Assembly (NCBI GenBank): GCA_903970455.1
Contig: CAJCIW010000250.1
Location: 1 to 6,795 of the forward strand
DNA length: 6,795 nucleotides
DNA from: Verrucomicrobiota bacterium
GTDB lineage: Bacteria; Chlamydiota; Chlamydiia; Chlamydiales; Rhabdochlamydiaceae
Direction of reading: 5' to 3'
Shown: positions 5,176 through 6,795 of the stretch, piece by piece
Layout: every line of letters begins with the position of its first letter
How positions within the stretch are numbered: the first letter of the stretch is position 1
The notes under the pieces: generated by a model
Told to the model about the DNA's origin: nothing
What the model saw: the letters and a program-made list of their open reading frames with translations, nothing else
Database searches by the model: none
Made by a program: the position numbers and the translations under genes

Positions 5176-5643
5176 TTAATTTACAGCCAGGCTGTTTTTT
5201 TGGAGGAAGGCTTCTCCCCAATAATAGTGGTCCAGCAGCCCTTCCGTCTTACGCCCTAAAATCGAAAAAGCAAGGAATAAAGCTTCTACAGAGGCGAGCC
5301 CCTTGGTGGGGTCAACACAATCTTCCTGCCGGCGGGGATAAGCGGTCGAGCAATGAGAAGGCAGGCTCCGTTTTTGGAAAAGATGCGGCCTCGGCAGCTG
5401 CCTCTCCATTACCTCGGCATAGTTCCAGGTTCCATCGATCAAAAACACCCCTAAATCCCGATCTCCTTCCTGGAGGACAGGAGCATCGAGCGCAAGCAAA
5501 AAATAACCCGATAAGTCGGGCAGTGTGTCTTTGGGATAGGTAAAAAATTGAAAATCAGAACGGCTTTCCAAGCCCCGAAGACTGCATTTTTTCAGATTTT
5601 CCTTGCGGTGGCGCAAAATAACGGTAGGAGGAAATGTAAACAT
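5176..5643 (-). CDS. Tsr3/DUF367-like protein, putative rRNA aminocarboxypropyltransferase
   Basis: The protein has 155 residues and no signal peptide or membrane helix. Several segments line up with Tsr3 and its archaeal DUF367 relatives as I know them. ENLKKCS (15-21) sits where they have a DPKKCS-like motif. GVFLIDGTW (65-73) matches the VDCSW/DxTW motif of the Tsr3-DTW superfamily. RSLPSHCSTAYP (92-103) resembles R.LP.LVAANP. GLASVEALFLAFSILG (115-130) matches LS.VEALAAALYI.G, and YWGEAFLQKN (141-150) matches the FKWG..FL..N ending. Tsr3 transfers the aminocarboxypropyl group of S-adenosylmethionine to a pseudouridine in 18S/16S rRNA helix 31. Activity and target here are inferred, and TapT-type DTW tRNA enzymes are the alternative. 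At 155 residues it is shorter than most Tsr3 proteins. ATG 5643 lacks a visible Shine-Dalgarno sequence, and an in-frame TAA two codons upstream excludes an earlier start. The gene lies 84 nt upstream of rpmJ. Confidence 0.7.
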   Translation of the reverse strand: MFTFPPTVILRHRKENLKKCSLRGLESRSDFQFFTYPKDTLPDLSGYFLLALDAPVLQEGDRDLGVFLIDGTWNYAEVMERQLPRPHLFQKRSLPSHCSTAYPRRQEDCVDPTKGLASVEALFLAFSILGRKTEGLLDHYYWGEAFLQKNSLAVN

Positions 5644-5672
5644 TTTTTATACAAGGAGTTGGGATACACTCT

Positions 5673-6623
5673 ATGGTAATCAAACTCGTTTTAAATTGCA
5701 TTCTTCTGTTTTTCATAACCACACTAAATAGTGTCACCAGGTTTGAAGAACAAAAAATATTAAAAGACGCTTTAGCCAAAAATCGACCTATTGTCGCTGT
5801 ATTCTTGAGTTCTAATTGCCCCTGGTCGACAAAACTACAGCAGGAAGTCTTAGAAAGTCCTTTATTTTTTGAGAAAACCAGCAGGGAGGTTGTCCTTTGG
5901 CCACTCTTTTTACAGCAAAGCGAAGAAGAGAAAGCCTTTTTACAGAAATATCACGTACAAAAATGTCCGACGCTATTGATCCTCGATCCCAAAGGAAAAG
6001 AGTTTGCCCGCTTTGAATACGTCCCGCTCGATGCCGCAGGGTATGCGGAAATGATTGTCAGCCAGATCGAAAGTTTTCATGAGATCTGCATCGCCCTAGC
6101 GCAAAATGATGACAATTTCGATGAAGAAAAGTGGCGCGAACTCTACCAGAAAGCAAAAAAATTATCGACTCCTTGCTTCAAACAGGTTCTTCTCGAGAGA
6201 GGTTTCCGCAAAGAGAAAGGGTCTTTTTTTCATTTGGAGAAATTCGCCTCTCTTCTAGACAAATACAAAATCAAGCACCCTTTAGTTCGCAAAGCAAAGA
6301 AGCAATTTCTCGACAGAGATCGGGACAACGAACAGGGTTTTCAATTCAAAGTCGCTGTTTTAGAATTTCAAAAACTTGCCTCCCGGCTAAAGTCTAAGGA
6401 CCGGCCAGAAAAAGCCTTAAGGCCGCTTCTGAAATACTCGCAAGCGTTTCAGAAAAAAGATCCCCAAAATTATTGGAAAAGCGAATGGATGATCGCGGAA
6501 TTTTTATACACCAAAAATTCGCTCATTTCCGCCTTGGAACACGCCCAAGCAGCTTACTTGGCGGCACCCGATTCCGAAAAACAGCAAATCGCTGAAACAG
6601 TGAGTTTTTTTCAAAGGGAATAA
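5673..6623 (+). CDS. Putative exported thioredoxin-fold protein with CPWS motif
   Basis: The protein has 316 residues. The N-terminus (about 3-19) is hydrophobic after one lysine and fits a signal peptide or membrane anchor, though I see no clear cleavage site; C9 does not sit in a good lipobox. A thioredoxin-like domain follows (about 25-133): VAVFLSSNCPWSTKLQQEV (41-59) corresponds to the strand and active-site helix, and KCPTLLIL (97-104) holds the cis-proline (P99) and following strand, with FARFEY and the terminal helix after it. The active site is C49-P-W-S52, so the resolving cysteine is replaced by serine, which suggests isomerase, monothiol or binding activity rather than dithiol oxidation. 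The rest (about 134-316) is helical and charged, with a possible TPR-like end. AAGGAG (5653-5658) lies a rather long 14 nt before the ATG. It recalls a disulfide-isomerase-like gene near rpsN-rpmJ in Chlamydia; function is inferred. Confidence 0.78.
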   Translation: MVIKLVLNCILLFFITTLNSVTRFEEQKILKDALAKNRPIVAVFLSSNCPWSTKLQQEVLESPLFFEKTSREVVLWPLFLQQSEEEKAFLQKYHVQKCPTLLILDPKGKEFARFEYVPLDAAGYAEMIVSQIESFHEICIALAQNDDNFDEEKWRELYQKAKKLSTPCFKQVLLERGFRKEKGSFFHLEKFASLLDKYKIKHPLVRKAKKQFLDRDRDNEQGFQFKVAVLEFQKLASRLKSKDRPEKALRPLLKYSQAFQKKDPQNYWKSEWMIAEFLYTKNSLISALEHAQAAYLAAPDSEKQQIAETVSFFQRE

Positions 6624-6640
6624 AAAACATTTAGTCTCTC

Positions 6641-6795
6641 TTATTCTCCCATCTGGAAAAGCTTTTGCAAACTCTGTTCGGATGCTGGGAGTCCGGACAA
6701 ATTCTGCACGCCTTGAGATCGGAGGTTATTCCAAGCCGTCAAAATTCCCCATTGATTCACATAAGCATGCAATTTGGAAATCTGATGATCCCGAT
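6641..6795 (-). CDS. 3' end of an unrecognised gene (5' end outside window)
   Basis: An open minus-strand frame runs from the right edge to TAA at 6641-6643, giving 50 residues. They include KLHAYVNQWGILTAWNNLRS in the first half and LSGLPASEQSLQKLFQMGE at the end. The composition is that of a folded, mostly helical protein (aromatic residues, amphipathic spacing), and the frame has no interruption, so a real gene end is likely. I do not recognise the family. It converges on the thioredoxin-fold gene with only 17 nt between the stop codons and no evident terminator. Confidence 0.6.
   Translation of the reverse strand, partial: RDHQISKLHAYVNQWGILTAWNNLRSQGVQNLSGLPASEQSLQKLFQMGE

Noticed and set aside
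5626..5639. AGGAGG-AA-ATG-TAA, a start-stop unit with a perfect Shine-Dalgarno sequence on the + strand upstream of the thioredoxin-fold gene
   Set aside because: It lies inside the antisense of the Tsr3-like N-terminus, where FPPT codons produce AGGAGG by chance, and no promoter upstream is evident. A regulatory role cannot be excluded but is not supported.

Overview
The window looks like a core chromosomal segment of a member of the Chlamydiota, most likely an amoeba-associated or 'environmental' relative rather than Chlamydia itself. Three things suggest this. The 45-residue, cysteine-free ribosomal protein L36 matches the chlamydial form as I remember it. mutS is followed directly by uvrC. 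A rpmJ-rpsN pair stands alone, with a thioredoxin-fold exported protein nearby, which recalls the Chlamydia trachomatis order (mutS, uvrC, small hypothetical genes, rpsN, rpmJ, a disulfide-isomerase-like gene). The assignment rests on memory and gene order, with no search behind it. I see no transposase, integrase, phage gene, CRISPR array, tRNA or rRNA.

Layout, left to right. (1) The 3' part of mutS (mismatch repair ATPase) on the + strand overlaps the start of uvrC (excision nuclease) by 13 nt, giving a two-gene DNA-repair unit. (2) uvrC ends inside the 3' end of a minus-strand gene for a two-helix membrane protein; the two genes overlap tail to tail by 40 nt. (3) That membrane protein lies downstream of an Asp23/Gls24-family gene on the minus strand. 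Together they resemble the Firmicutes Asp23 and its membrane anchor AmaP. The 109 nt between them carry three GC-rich hairpins, two of them perfect palindromes built on the same plan. (4) The Asp23-like gene is divergent from a small membrane protein with a C-terminal GYF_2 domain. Two good sigma70-type promoters lie back to back between them and share one -35 region inside an inverted repeat. (5) About 165 nt of AT-rich DNA and a bidirectional terminator follow. (6) rpmJ-rpsN (L36, S14) form a minus-strand ribosomal operon with its own strong promoter; rpmJ encodes only 45 residues. Both proteins lack zinc-binding cysteine pairs. (7) A minus-strand gene upstream encodes a protein resembling Tsr3/DUF367, the aminocarboxypropyltransferase that modifies small-subunit rRNA in eukaryotes and archaea. 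(8) Only 29 nt separate it from a divergent, probably exported thioredoxin-fold protein with a single-cysteine CPWS motif. (9) The right edge holds the last 50 codons of an unrecognised minus-strand gene.

Functionally the window covers DNA repair (mutS, uvrC), envelope-associated proteins (Asp23-like, its putative anchor, the GYF_2 protein, the thioredoxin-fold protein) and translation (rpmJ, rpsN, the Tsr3-like protein). The items most worth a second look are the shared -35 divergent promoter, the triple-hairpin spacer in the Asp23/anchor operon, and the Tsr3-like protein in a bacterium next to ribosomal protein genes.
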